From assembly GCF_017353185.1 (NCBI RefSeq), contig NZ_JAFMYV010000008.1, positions 124,001-188,000 on the forward strand: a stretch of DNA of 64,000 bases. The letters run 5' to 3'. Under the pieces are notes generated by a model, which was given only the letters and a program-made list of their open reading frames with translations, ran no database searches and was not told the origin of the DNA. Source of the DNA: Fibrella rubiginis. GTDB lineage: Bacteria > Bacteroidota > Bacteroidia > Cytophagales > Spirosomataceae. This document shows positions 7,979 through 16,283 of the stretch, piece by piece. The position numbers were made by a program, and so were the translations under genes. Positions within the stretch are counted from its first letter, which is position 1. Each line of letters starts with the position of its first letter.

Positions 7979-9082
7979 ATGAAAACAATCCATCTAATCA
8001 TACCCGCCCTGTTGCTATTGGCAGCTTGCGGCAAGAAAGACGAAAAAGCGGCGGAGGCGCCTACCTCGGCGGCTGATTCTACGGCCAGCTATCTCACCGA
8101 TTCGGTACGGCGCATGAATCCGGAAAACGAACTGACGCTTAACGGTACTGTCACCTTCGACCAGGACAATGTGGTGCGGGTGTTTCCGCTGGTGAGTGGT
8201 AACGTCGAAAAGGCTACCGTCACGCTGGGCACGTTTGTAAAAAAAGGGCAGGACCTCGCCGTGATCCGGTCGGGCGACATCTCAAACTATGTCAATGATT
8301 ATCAATCCGACAAGGCCGATCTGGAAGTGGCGCAGCAGGGATTAAAAAATACCGAGGCGCAGTTTAAGGCCGGCTTCGCTTCACAGACAGACATGCTGAC
8401 GGCAAAAAACAACTTGAAAAAGGCGCAGGAAGAGTTGGGCAAATCGGCCAACGTACTGCGGGTATATGGCGGGGCCAACGCCGCCAATGGGCAGCCCTAC
8501 TTCACGGTGAAAGCACCCATTGGCGGCTACATCGTGGAGAAGAACGTGAACACCGGGCAGGATCTGCGGGCGGATAACCAAAGCCCGCTTTACACCATCT
8601 CCAGTTTGCAGCGTATCTGGGTAATGGCCAATGTGTACGAGCAGGACATTCCGCAGATCAAACAGGGTGAATCTGTTGACGTTCAGATACTTGCCTACCC
8701 TGATCGTACTTTCCGCGGTCATATAGACAACGTGAGCAGTGTGCTTGATCAACAGGCGCGGGTGCTGAAAGTGCGGATTGTGCTTGATAATAAAGAGGGT
8801 CTGCTCAAGCCCGATATGTTTGCCACGATTCATGTACACGTAGGTAACAACGGTGGCGGTACGCAGGGTAATGCGCTGGCGGTGCCTCAGAAAGCCGTTG
8901 TCTTCGACCGTGACCACTATTATGTGGTGCTGCTGAAAGGCAAGGATAAGTACGAAGTGCGGGAGGTGAAAGTAGAGAAAAACACCACCCGGTATGCCTT
9001 CGTGGAAGGCGGTGGACTGAAACCCGGCGACACCGTTATTACAGAAGGTAGTTTGCTGTTATACAACGACTTAACGGACTAG
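7979..9082 (+). CDS. Periplasmic adaptor lipoprotein of RND metal efflux (CusB/CzcB-like)
   Basis: A 367-residue membrane-fusion protein. The N-terminus ends in a lipobox (LLLLAACG), so it is anchored as a lipoprotein. It is followed by a barrel-sandwich hybrid half (VSGNVEKATVTLGTFVKKGQ), a coiled-coil hairpin (about residues 100-160, QQGLKNTEAQFKAGFASQTD), the second lipoyl half (APIGGYIVEKNVNTGQDLR) and beta-barrel strands (LYTISSLQRIWVMANVYEQD). It bridges the pump and the TolC-like duct. It lacks an obvious His-rich metal-binding N-terminus. It lies between two octamer-array repeats inside the operon. Confidence 0.88.
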   Translation: MKTIHLIIPALLLLAACGKKDEKAAEAPTSAADSTASYLTDSVRRMNPENELTLNGTVTFDQDNVVRVFPLVSGNVEKATVTLGTFVKKGQDLAVIRSGDISNYVNDYQSDKADLEVAQQGLKNTEAQFKAGFASQTDMLTAKNNLKKAQEELGKSANVLRVYGGANAANGQPYFTVKAPIGGYIVEKNVNTGQDLRADNQSPLYTISSLQRIWVMANVYEQDIPQIKQGESVDVQILAYPDRTFRGHIDNVSSVLDQQARVLKVRIVLDNKEGLLKPDMFATIHVHVGNNGGGTQGNALAVPQKAVVFDRDHYYVVLLKGKDKYEVREVKVEKNTTRYAFVEGGGLKPGDTVITEGSLLLYNDLTD

Positions 9083-9085
9083 TTT

Positions 9086-9161
9086 AATGAGCGAATGAGC
9101 GACGGTCCGGCGTTCCGGTGAGCGAATAGGCTTACGCCGGACCGTCACTCATTCGCTCATT
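9086..9161. repeat. Intercistronic octamer-word inverted repeat (family A, copy 3)
   Basis: Arms 9086-9113 and 9134-9161 match at 27 of 28 positions. Outer halves are AATGAGCG octamers; inner halves are ACGGTCCGGCGT. It starts 3 nt after the adaptor stop and ends 15 nt before the pump ATG. The core GGACCGTCA is shared with family A copy 4 in the second efflux operon, which suggests common descent. Confidence 0.85.
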
Positions 9162-9176
9162 CGCTAATCATTACTG

Positions 9177-12100
9177 ATGAACAAATTCATTCGCAGCATT
9201 GTCACCTTTGCCTTGACGAACCGCTTTGCGGTATTCTTTGGCATACTGCTCATCATTGTGGGCGGGGTGGTTAGTTTTATGGATACGCCCGTCGAGACTT
9301 TTCCCGACGTAACCAATACCAACGCAATTATTATTACGCAGTGGCCGGGGCGGTCGGCAGAGGAGGTAGAGCGCTACGTGACCATTCCGCTGGAGACCGA
9401 ACTGAACTCAGTACCCAAGAAAAGTACGCTTCGGTCGGTGTCACTCTTTGGGCTTTCGGTGGTTACCATGATCTTCGACGATGGGGTTGACAACTTCACG
9501 GCGCAGACTAACGTGGCCAACCGCATCGCCAACGTTGATCTGCCCGAAGGTGTGCAGGCTGAAATTCAGCCCCCCTACGGCCCTACGGGTGAGATTTACC
9601 GGTTTACACTGGAAAGCAAGACCAAAGACATCACTGAACTGAAGTCAATTCAGGACTGGGTGATTGAGCGGCAGATCAAATCAGTACCGGGCATTGCCGA
9701 TGTGGTGAGCTTTGGCGGAAAGGTGAAAACCATTGAGGTGAGCCTGAACCCAATACTACTGGCCGACTATGGCTTTACAGCCGTTGATGTAGATCAGGCG
9801 ATTCACGAGAGTAACGTCAACGTAGGGGGCGACGTGATCAAGCAGGGGAATCAGTCGCTGGTGGTGCGGGGCATTGGCCTGCTCACCAAGCCCGACGATG
9901 TGGCCGGTATCATCATCGACAACGTGAACGGCGCACCTATCCGCGTTCGTGACGTGGCTACTGTAAAGGAATCATTTCAGCCCCGGCTGGGTATTGTAGG
10001 CCGCGACAACCAAGACGATAAAGTAGAGTGCATTGTGGTGATGCGCAAGGGCGAAAACCCCGATCAGGTAATTCCCGCGCTGAAAGCCAAGATCGACGAG
10101 CTGAACAATTCGATTTTGCCCAAAGACGTCAAAATCAACACGTTCTATGACCGTACTACGCTCAACAACTACACCATACACACGGTGGGCGAGAACGTGT
10201 TTCTGGGCATTTTCCTGGTAACGGTCATTCTGCTGCTGTTCCTGGCCGACTGGCGCACCACGCTGACGGTGGCCATTGTGATTCCACTGGCCCTGCTGTT
10301 CGCCTTTATCTGCCTCAAGATCAGGGGTATGACGCTCAACCTGCTGAGTGTGGGCGCGCTGGACTTCGGTATCATCATTGACGGGGCGGTGATCATGGTG
10401 GAAGGCCTGTTTGTGGTGCTGGCCCACAAAGCCGAAACGCTGGGGATGATGCAGTTCAATAAGCGGGCTAAACTAAGCTGGATTGCCTCGGCAGCAACCG
10501 AGGTGGGCAAGTCGATTTTTACAGCTAAAGTGATCATTATCACGGCGCTACTACCCATTTTTGCCTTCCAGAAAGTAGAAGGTAAACTGTTTAGCCCGCT
10601 GGCCTGGACCATTGGTTTTGCCCTGTTGGGTGCCCTCATCGTGAGCCTTACGCTCATTCCGCTGCTATGCTCAATCCTATTGCGCAAGAACGTTCGTGAA
10701 CGGCATAATCCGCTAGTGCAGTTCATCATCAACGGCTATACGCCCGCGCTCGACTGGGCCATCCGGAAGCCAAAATCCATCATCGGTATTGCACTGGTGG
10801 GCCTGGCTATTTCGGGCTATATCTTCGCCGCCCATGTGGGTTCCGAGTTTCTGCCAGGTCTGAACGAAGGATCCATTTACGTGCGGGCCTCTCTCCCCTA
10901 CTCGGTCTCGCTGGACGAGAGCTACGCGTATACGCGGAAGTTTCGGGCCATTTTCAAGGAGTTCCCGGAGGTGCGGGGCGTGATTTCGCAAACGGGCCGC
11001 CCCAACGACGGTACCGACCCCACAGGTTTCTTCAACAATGAGTTCTTCGTGGACCTCTACCCGAAGGAAGATTGGAAACGGGGCCTGACAAAGGAAGAAA
11101 TCATTGGGCAGATGCAGCAGAAGTTAGCCCGGTTCAAAGGGGTTTCGTTCGGTTTCTCGCAGCCCATCTCCGACAACGTAGAAGAAGCCGTGTCGGGTGT
11201 GAAGGGGTCTATGGCCATAAAAATCATTGGTACCGACCTGAACGTGCTGGACAAAGAAGCTACGCGGGTGCTAAACGTGATGAGGCACATCCGGGGCGTA
11301 GAAGACCTTGGCGTATTCCGTAACCTGGGTCAGCCCGAATTCCGCATCACCCTCGACCCGCAGAAGCTGGCGCTGTACAACGTGCCGACAGACGTGGCGC
11401 AGTCGGTGATTGAAACGGCCATTGGCGGCAAAACCGTGACGCAGTATTTTGAAGGCGAACGCAAGTACGACATCAAAGTGCGCTACGACGAGCGGTTTCG
11501 CTACTCGCCCGAAATGATTGAAAACCTGCTGGTGCCTACCCGCACGGGGGCCAAGATTCCGCTGAAAGAAATCTCAAACATCACCACGCAGTCGGGTCCA
11601 GCGTTTGTTTATCGGGAAAACAGTGCCCGATTCATTGCCATCAAATTTTCGGTGCGGGGTCGCGATCTGGGCGGCACCATTGCCGAAGCCCAAAAGACGG
11701 TAGGCGAGAAAATTAAGCTGCCCGAAGGCTACCGGATGCGGTGGGCGGGTGAATTTGAGAATCAGACCCGCGCTCAGAAAACGCTGCTGGTGGTGGTGCC
11801 CATCTCCATTACCGTTATCTTCCTGATCCTGCTGTTCACATTCGGCAGCGCGCTGGATGCCACCCTGATCATTCTGAACGTGCCGTTTGCGCTTATCGGT
11901 GGTTTTATGGCCCTGTGGCTCACTGGTATCAACTTTAGTATCTCGGCGGGGGTTGGTTTTATCTGTCTCTTCGGTGTATCGGTACTGAATGGGGTTATCC
12001 TGATCAACCGTTACAAAGAGAACCAAAAGCTGAAAATGGGTATTCTCGAATCCATCCGCGAGGGGTCTATCGCCCTGGTACGGCCCATTGTGATGACCGC

Positions 12101-12308
12101 CCTGATGGCATCGCTGGGTTTGTTGCCCGCGGCCCTGTCGACGGGCATTGGCTCAGAAACGCAGAAGCCCCTGGCCACGGTGATGATTGGCGGGTTCATT
12201 ACCAGCACCATTCTGTCGCTGCTGATCTTGCCCGTTATCTATGGCCTCATCTACACCCGCCGTAGTCGCAACGAGCAGGTGAAACGAAAAGCAGCACAAG
12301 CAGTATAG
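9177..12308 (+). CDS. Heavy-metal efflux RND pump, CusA/CzcA family
   Basis: A 1043-residue, 12-helix inner-membrane proton/metal antiporter. The heavy-metal-subfamily signature DFGIIIDGAVIMVEG in helix 4 contains the Asp, Asp and Glu used for proton coupling in CzcA. Other family landmarks are VETFPDVTNTNAIIITQWPG, the IWVMxG-equivalent loops, GSEFLPGLNEGSIYVRASLP after helix 7, and LLPAALSTGIGSETQKPLA near the end. Divalent (Zn/Co/Cd) or monovalent (Cu/Ag) cations are the usual substrates; the residues seen do not let me choose. Third gene of the operon. Length is normal. Confidence 0.92.
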   Translation: MNKFIRSIVTFALTNRFAVFFGILLIIVGGVVSFMDTPVETFPDVTNTNAIIITQWPGRSAEEVERYVTIPLETELNSVPKKSTLRSVSLFGLSVVTMIFDDGVDNFTAQTNVANRIANVDLPEGVQAEIQPPYGPTGEIYRFTLESKTKDITELKSIQDWVIERQIKSVPGIADVVSFGGKVKTIEVSLNPILLADYGFTAVDVDQAIHESNVNVGGDVIKQGNQSLVVRGIGLLTKPDDVAGIIIDNVNGAPIRVRDVATVKESFQPRLGIVGRDNQDDKVECIVVMRKGENPDQVIPALKAKIDELNNSILPKDVKINTFYDRTTLNNYTIHTVGENVFLGIFLVTVILLLFLADWRTTLTVAIVIPLALLFAFICLKIRGMTLNLLSVGALDFGIIIDGAVIMVEGLFVVLAHKAETLGMMQFNKRAKLSWIASAATEVGKSIFTAKVIIITALLPIFAFQKVEGKLFSPLAWTIGFALLGALIVSLTLIPLLCSILLRKNVRERHNPLVQFIINGYTPALDWAIRKPKSIIGIALVGLAISGYIFAAHVGSEFLPGLNEGSIYVRASLPYSVSLDESYAYTRKFRAIFKEFPEVRGVISQTGRPNDGTDPTGFFNNEFFVDLYPKEDWKRGLTKEEIIGQMQQKLARFKGVSFGFSQPISDNVEEAVSGVKGSMAIKIIGTDLNVLDKEATRVLNVMRHIRGVEDLGVFRNLGQPEFRITLDPQKLALYNVPTDVAQSVIETAIGGKTVTQYFEGERKYDIKVRYDERFRYSPEMIENLLVPTRTGAKIPLKEISNITTQSGPAFVYRENSARFIAIKFSVRGRDLGGTIAEAQKTVGEKIKLPEGYRMRWAGEFENQTRAQKTLLVVVPISITVIFLILLFTFGSALDATLIILNVPFALIGGFMALWLTGINFSISAGVGFICLFGVSVLNGVILINRYKENQKLKMGILESIREGSIALVRPIVMTALMASLGLLPAALSTGIGSETQKPLATVMIGGFITSTILSLLILPVIYGLIYTRRSRNEQVKRKAAQAV

Positions 12309-12315
12309 AAGAGCA

Positions 12316-12375
12316 TTGGATGCTGGATAATGAACGCTGGACTAATGGATTCCGGTGGCTAAATCCAGCATCCAA
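12316..12375. repeat. Heptamer-word inverted repeat (family B)
   Basis: TTGGATGCTGGAT (12316-12328) pairs perfectly with ATCCAGCATCCAA (12363-12375). The left side reads as heptamers GGATGCT, GGATAAT, GAACGCT, GGACTAA. It lies in the 156-bp gap between the RND pump and the iron permease-like gene. The remaining gap to 12464 is AT-rich and may hold a promoter, but no exact TAnnTTTG was found. Confidence 0.65.
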
Positions 12376-12464
12376 CGGCTAACTTCCACATCTACAATAA
12401 GAAAAATAACCAATCTGACAGGCTTTTCCTGTTATTCGTTGACAATCATTCGCTCAGCATAACA

Positions 12465-12995
12465 ATGGAAAACACAACCCCTGAGAACGAGCAGGCACCA
12501 AAGCAGAGATGGTCAGACCGTTTCGACCGTTTTGCGCTCTACATCACCCGCGTCACGGGTAGCTCAACAGCCTTTATACTAGCTATGGGTATTGTGCTCG
12601 TTTGGGCGGCTACCGGACCCATCTTTCATTATTCTGAAACCTGGCAACTGGTCATCAACACCGGTACCACCATCATCACGTTCCTGATGGTATTCGTCAT
12701 TCAGAAAGCGCAGAACAAAGAGTCGCTGGCGGTACAACTAAAACTCAACGAGCTTATTTCGGCCACAAAAGGAGCCAGCAACCGACTCGTTTCGGTCGAA
12801 AACCTCTCGGAGCAGGAGCTACAGGTGCTTTGTGAACACTACAGCGCCATGGCCGAGTTGACCAAACAAGCCAGTGACCTGCTTAAGTCACACTCAGTGG
12901 AAGAGGCGATTCGCGATACGGAAGAAAAACTGAGCGATCAGACCGCGCGTGACAGCAGGGGATTGGTGAGGTCAGCAGAAGACATTTCTCACTGA
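12465..12995 (+). CDS. Low-affinity iron permease-like membrane protein
   Basis: A 176-residue protein with a charged N-terminus, two membrane helices (about residues 36-60 and 67-85; the second begins VINTGTTIITFLMVFVIQ and is followed by KAQNKES) and a soluble C-terminal helical tail. The helix pair and the Q-x-x-Q-N-K-E/D motif match the bacterial members of the low-affinity iron permease family (PF04120). Bacterial members are only half the size of the yeast Fet4 transporter and their function is unproven. It follows the metal-efflux operon on the same strand, which fits a role in metal handling, but this is inference. Confidence 0.75.
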   Translation: MENTTPENEQAPKQRWSDRFDRFALYITRVTGSSTAFILAMGIVLVWAATGPIFHYSETWQLVINTGTTIITFLMVFVIQKAQNKESLAVQLKLNELISATKGASNRLVSVENLSEQELQVLCEHYSAMAELTKQASDLLKSHSVEEAIRDTEEKLSDQTARDSRGLVRSAEDISH

Positions 12996-13026
12996 GATCA
13001 AGAAAGACTTATGGCCTCTGGGATGG

Positions 13027-15261
13027 CTATCGTTTCAGCACCACGACAAACGTACTTCCCTCGCCCTCAACCGATTCCACACACATGGTACCGCCGTGGC
13101 CTTTGGTGACGATATCGTAGCTAAGGCTAAGGCCCAGTCCAGTCCCCTGCCCGCTGGGTTTGGTGGTGAAAAACGGCTGGAAAATCTTGTTCAATACCCC
13201 CGCCGGAATGCCCGTGCCGTTGTCTGTTACCCTGATTTCGATGTGTTCCGATGATCCCGGTTCCGACGATTCCGGTTCCGATGATCCCAGTCCGGTGGAC
13301 TGGGCTGTTGATGTGGCCCCTTCAGGGCGGTTCGACGGTTCGGTAAAGGTGCGGGTGGTGACGGTGACGGTTGGTTCGTAATTTGTGGGTTGTCGTTTGG
13401 CACGTTCCGAAACGGCGTAAAATGCGTTGTTGAACAGGTTTAGCAGCACCCGGCCCATGTCCTGACTCACCACCGAAATAAGTGGAAGCGCGGTATCAAA
13501 ATCAGTTATCAGTCTGACATTAAAGGCTTTATCTTTACCTCGCAGACCATGATAGCTCAGCCGTAGGTATTCGTCGGCCAGGGCATTGAGGTCGGTTGGT
13601 TCACGCTGCCCGGCACTACTGCGGGAGTGTTCGAGCATGCCGCGAACAATATTCGATGCCCGTTTTCCGTGGAAACTGATTTTGCTCAGATTCTGGGTGA
13701 GGTCAGTCAGGAGTTCAGTTTCCAGCCTGTCATCGCGGTCAGTCAGCGGCTTTGTTTTTTCTTCCTGCATTTCCTCCACCAGTTCGGTACTCACCTCGGT
13801 GAAGTTGTTGACGAAGTTGAGTGGGTTCTGGATTTCGTGGGCAATACCCGCCGTCAGTTCACCTAGCGAGGCCATTTTTTCGCGTTGTACCAGTTGTTGC
13901 TGGGTGGCCCTCAAATCGTTTAGCGATTGATTCAACTCAGCAGTACGGGCGGCAACCTGTTCTTCCAAAAAAGCTTTTTGTTGGTTCAGAATGGCCTCTT
14001 TTTCGGCAGAAAGCTGTTTCACCTCGGCCAGATTATGGGCCAGTTGTAGGTTGGTATGAGCGTTTTCGCGCGCCAGCAGCAGTGCCAGTGTGAGGGGAAC
14101 GGTCAGGAAAAACAGGGCCATGAGTGTTTCGTTGATCGTGTCGAGGTGAGCAGCAAACACGCTCTGAAACAGGTAGTTGACCACCAGTTGGCTGGTCAGC
14201 ATCACGATCAGACTGATCAGGCTTCCCATTACAATGTAGCCGTCGGCCGATTTGGCTTTGATGGCACTTACGCTCAAAAACATGCCCTGCGTCAGTAACA
14301 GCGTGATGCCAAAAGAGAAAACGTAGGCGTTGTATTCGAAGGCACTGTAGTTGCTCAGAACTACGTTGATGAGCATCAACGCCGCCGTCAGCCAGAACAC
14401 CAGGCCTGGTCGACGTTGCAGGTAGAAGTAGTACGTAAGGAGCAGGCAACTGAGATAGAGTACAAATGCCAGCAGACTCAATAACCCCAGCCAGCTAATT
14501 GGCACGATCCCAGCGGTGTATTTAAGGGCGTTTTGGGCAATGAAATAGATCGCGCCAAACACCATGGTAAGACCAAATACCAGGCTGATCCGTTTCCGCC
14601 GATACACAAAATAAAAAGCATGGACCACCGCCAGCGACAGGAAAAAACCAGCGAGCCAGTACGCGCCCGCCACGTCCCAGAAGGTACGGAGTACGACGCG
14701 CCGGTTGCTGCCTTTCGTTGGCACAAACCGTATACCAAAGGCACCATTGACTTTATCGAGTCGGCTAGGTTCGTACCAGCGCACGGGCCGGTGCGCCAGC
14801 CGAACTGCCACTATATGCAGGCCGGGGCTTAGTGGAGGCAGCAGTTCAAAGTCGCCCTGCGGTGCGGTCATGGCTTCAATCACCTTGCCCGACGCGTCCA
14901 TTTGTCCGTAGGCCCGCAACGGTTTTCCGTCTATGTACACCACCGAAGCACCTAGTTGCGCAATCCGAAAGGATATCGACTGCGCGGCCACTGCCGAATC
15001 AAGCAAAACAGGTAGTCTTAGCCAACCAATGTTCGTTTTTCTGAAATCAGGAAGTTGATCTGTTGTAGGGTAATTCGCTACGGTATCCCAGCGGCTGTCG
15101 TCCAGCGAAGGTGATGCCCATGCCAGATTATCACCTGCATGCCAGCGCCAGCCTTTTTCGAGCAGAACACCTTTCTGAGGCAAGCTGTCGATGCGCATGT
15201 CGGATTGTGCCGACGCGACAAAACCAAATAAGATGAGTACTATTACCGGGGCAAGTTTCAT
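13027..15261 (-). CDS. Membrane sensor histidine kinase with 7TM (7TMR-DISM-like) input
   Basis: A 744-residue kinase. Order: signal peptide, an extracytoplasmic jelly-roll-like domain (about 25-185, including WLRLPVLLDSA and VVYIDGKPLRAYG), seven membrane helices (about 195-400), a coiled coil, HisKA with the phospho-acceptor in AGIAHEIQNPLNFVNN (His about residue 474), and HATPase with N box LLNLFNNAFYAV, G1 DNGTGIP, F box FQPFFTTK and G2 GQGTGLGLSLSYDIV. A Ser/Glu/Pro-rich insert (about 645-670) separates N box and G1. No response regulator gene is adjacent, so its target is unknown. It is convergent with the iron permease-like gene. Confidence 0.9.
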   Translation of the reverse strand: MKLAPVIVLILFGFVASAQSDMRIDSLPQKGVLLEKGWRWHAGDNLAWASPSLDDSRWDTVANYPTTDQLPDFRKTNIGWLRLPVLLDSAVAAQSISFRIAQLGASVVYIDGKPLRAYGQMDASGKVIEAMTAPQGDFELLPPLSPGLHIVAVRLAHRPVRWYEPSRLDKVNGAFGIRFVPTKGSNRRVVLRTFWDVAGAYWLAGFFLSLAVVHAFYFVYRRKRISLVFGLTMVFGAIYFIAQNALKYTAGIVPISWLGLLSLLAFVLYLSCLLLTYYFYLQRRPGLVFWLTAALMLINVVLSNYSAFEYNAYVFSFGITLLLTQGMFLSVSAIKAKSADGYIVMGSLISLIVMLTSQLVVNYLFQSVFAAHLDTINETLMALFFLTVPLTLALLLARENAHTNLQLAHNLAEVKQLSAEKEAILNQQKAFLEEQVAARTAELNQSLNDLRATQQQLVQREKMASLGELTAGIAHEIQNPLNFVNNFTEVSTELVEEMQEEKTKPLTDRDDRLETELLTDLTQNLSKISFHGKRASNIVRGMLEHSRSSAGQREPTDLNALADEYLRLSYHGLRGKDKAFNVRLITDFDTALPLISVVSQDMGRVLLNLFNNAFYAVSERAKRQPTNYEPTVTVTTRTFTEPSNRPEGATSTAQSTGLGSSEPESSEPGSSEHIEIRVTDNGTGIPAGVLNKIFQPFFTTKPSGQGTGLGLSLSYDIVTKGHGGTMCVESVEGEGSTFVVVLKR

Positions 15262-15387
15262 TTGGCTAAGTAAAGAAACTTGACGCTATAAGCCGCCTAC
15301 CTCCGTCGCCTATCTCTACCCCTATCCTACCATACCGGGGTTTGTAATTAACCTGTATTGGCGTTCAGGCCTGAGGTGAAAACCCAC

Positions 15388-15425
15388 AAAAAAGGCCTCC
15401 CGCGCTAACGCGGGAGGCCTTTTTA
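15388..15425 (-). terminator. Strong bidirectional terminator downstream of sdhB
   Basis: An 11-bp stem GGCCTCCCGCG (15394-15404) / CGCGGGAGGCC (15409-15419) with a 4-nt loop. It is flanked by an A-run on the left and a T-run on the right, so it works in both directions. It closes the minus-strand sdhCAB transcript 20 bp beyond the sdhB stop. Confidence 0.9.
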
Positions 15426-15444
15426 ATAAAAACTGAAACCCAAA

Positions 15445-16197
15445 TCAAACAGCCTCTGAGGTGATTTTGGCACCCAGGTATTCGCGGTTGAGGCGGGCAA
15501 TGTGATCGAGTGAAATCGACTTGGGGCATTCTACCGAACAGGCACCCGTAAACGAACAGGCCCCGAATCCTTCAGCGTCCATTTGCGCTACCATCCGCTC
15601 GGCCCGAATGCTGGCTTCAGCCTGTCCCTGTGGCAACACAGCGAGGTGCGATACCTTGGCCGCCACAAACAACATAGCCGACGCGTTTTTGCAGGCCGCC
15701 ACGCAGGCACCACAGCCGATGCACTGTGCCGCGTCCATGGCCTCATCGGCAATGGTGCGGGGAATCAGCGTCTCGTTGGCGTCGCGGGCCGAGCCGGTAT
15801 TCACCGACACATAGCCACCCGATTGCACCACCCGATCAAACGCCGACCGGTCGACCATCAAATCTTTGATGACCGGAAAGGCCCGTGCCCGCCAGGGTTC
15901 CACAATGATGGTGTCACCGTCGGCAAAGCTCCGCATGTGCAGTTGGCAGGTGGTAGCCCCCGTTTGTGGTCCGTGCGCCCGCCCGTTGATGTACATTGAA
16001 CACATGCCGCAGATACCCTCGCGACAGTCATGGTCGAATGCTACCGGCTCTTCACCTTTGTGCATCAACTCGTCGTTCAACACATCGAACATTTCCAGAA
16101 ACGACATGTCGGGCGAGATATTATCCAGCTTATAATCAACGAGTTTGCCGGCCGCATTCCCGTTCTTTTGTCTCCAGACTTTGAGATTAATCTTCAT
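15445..16197 (-). CDS. sdhB: Succinate dehydrogenase / fumarate reductase iron-sulfur subunit
   Basis: A 250-residue protein carrying electrons from the flavoprotein to quinone at the cytoplasmic face of the inner membrane. The N-terminal ferredoxin domain has the [2Fe-2S] cysteines in CREGICGMCSMYING and the following TTCQLH. The C-terminal domain has CIGCGACVAACKNAS and GACSVECPKSI for the [4Fe-4S] and [3Fe-4S] clusters. Length fits the Bacteroidota diheme (type B) enzymes. Last gene of the sdhC-A-B operon, ending at a strong terminator. A heptamer-built inverted repeat fills the gap to sdhA. Confidence 0.95.
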   Translation of the reverse strand: MKINLKVWRQKNGNAAGKLVDYKLDNISPDMSFLEMFDVLNDELMHKGEEPVAFDHDCREGICGMCSMYINGRAHGPQTGATTCQLHMRSFADGDTIIVEPWRARAFPVIKDLMVDRSAFDRVVQSGGYVSVNTGSARDANETLIPRTIADEAMDAAQCIGCGACVAACKNASAMLFVAAKVSHLAVLPQGQAEASIRAERMVAQMDAEGFGACSFTGACSVECPKSISLDHIARLNREYLGAKITSEAV

Positions 16198-16201
16198 TTT
16201 C

Positions 16202-16282
16202 GAAATGGATGCTGGACGTTATATACTGGACGTTGGACTATTGAACGAATCCAACATCCAATATCCAGTAGTCAACATCTAG
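16202..16282. repeat. Heptamer-word inverted repeat between sdhA and sdhB (family B)
   Basis: Occupies nearly the whole 86-bp gap between two genes of the sdh operon. The plus strand reads as heptamers GGATGCT, GGACGTT, ATATACT, GGACGTT, GGACTAT, then inverted words with TCCAACATCCA. The best stem is TGGACGTTGGA (16227-16237) with TCCAACATCCA (16250-16260), 10 of 11. It lacks a T-run and lies inside an operon, so it may adjust the sdhB:sdhA ratio. Confidence 0.65.
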
Positions 16283-16283
16283 T

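Noticed and set aside
2466..9161. CRISPR array
   Set aside because: The repeats are 8-nt words in inverted arms, with no regular unique spacers and no cas genes.
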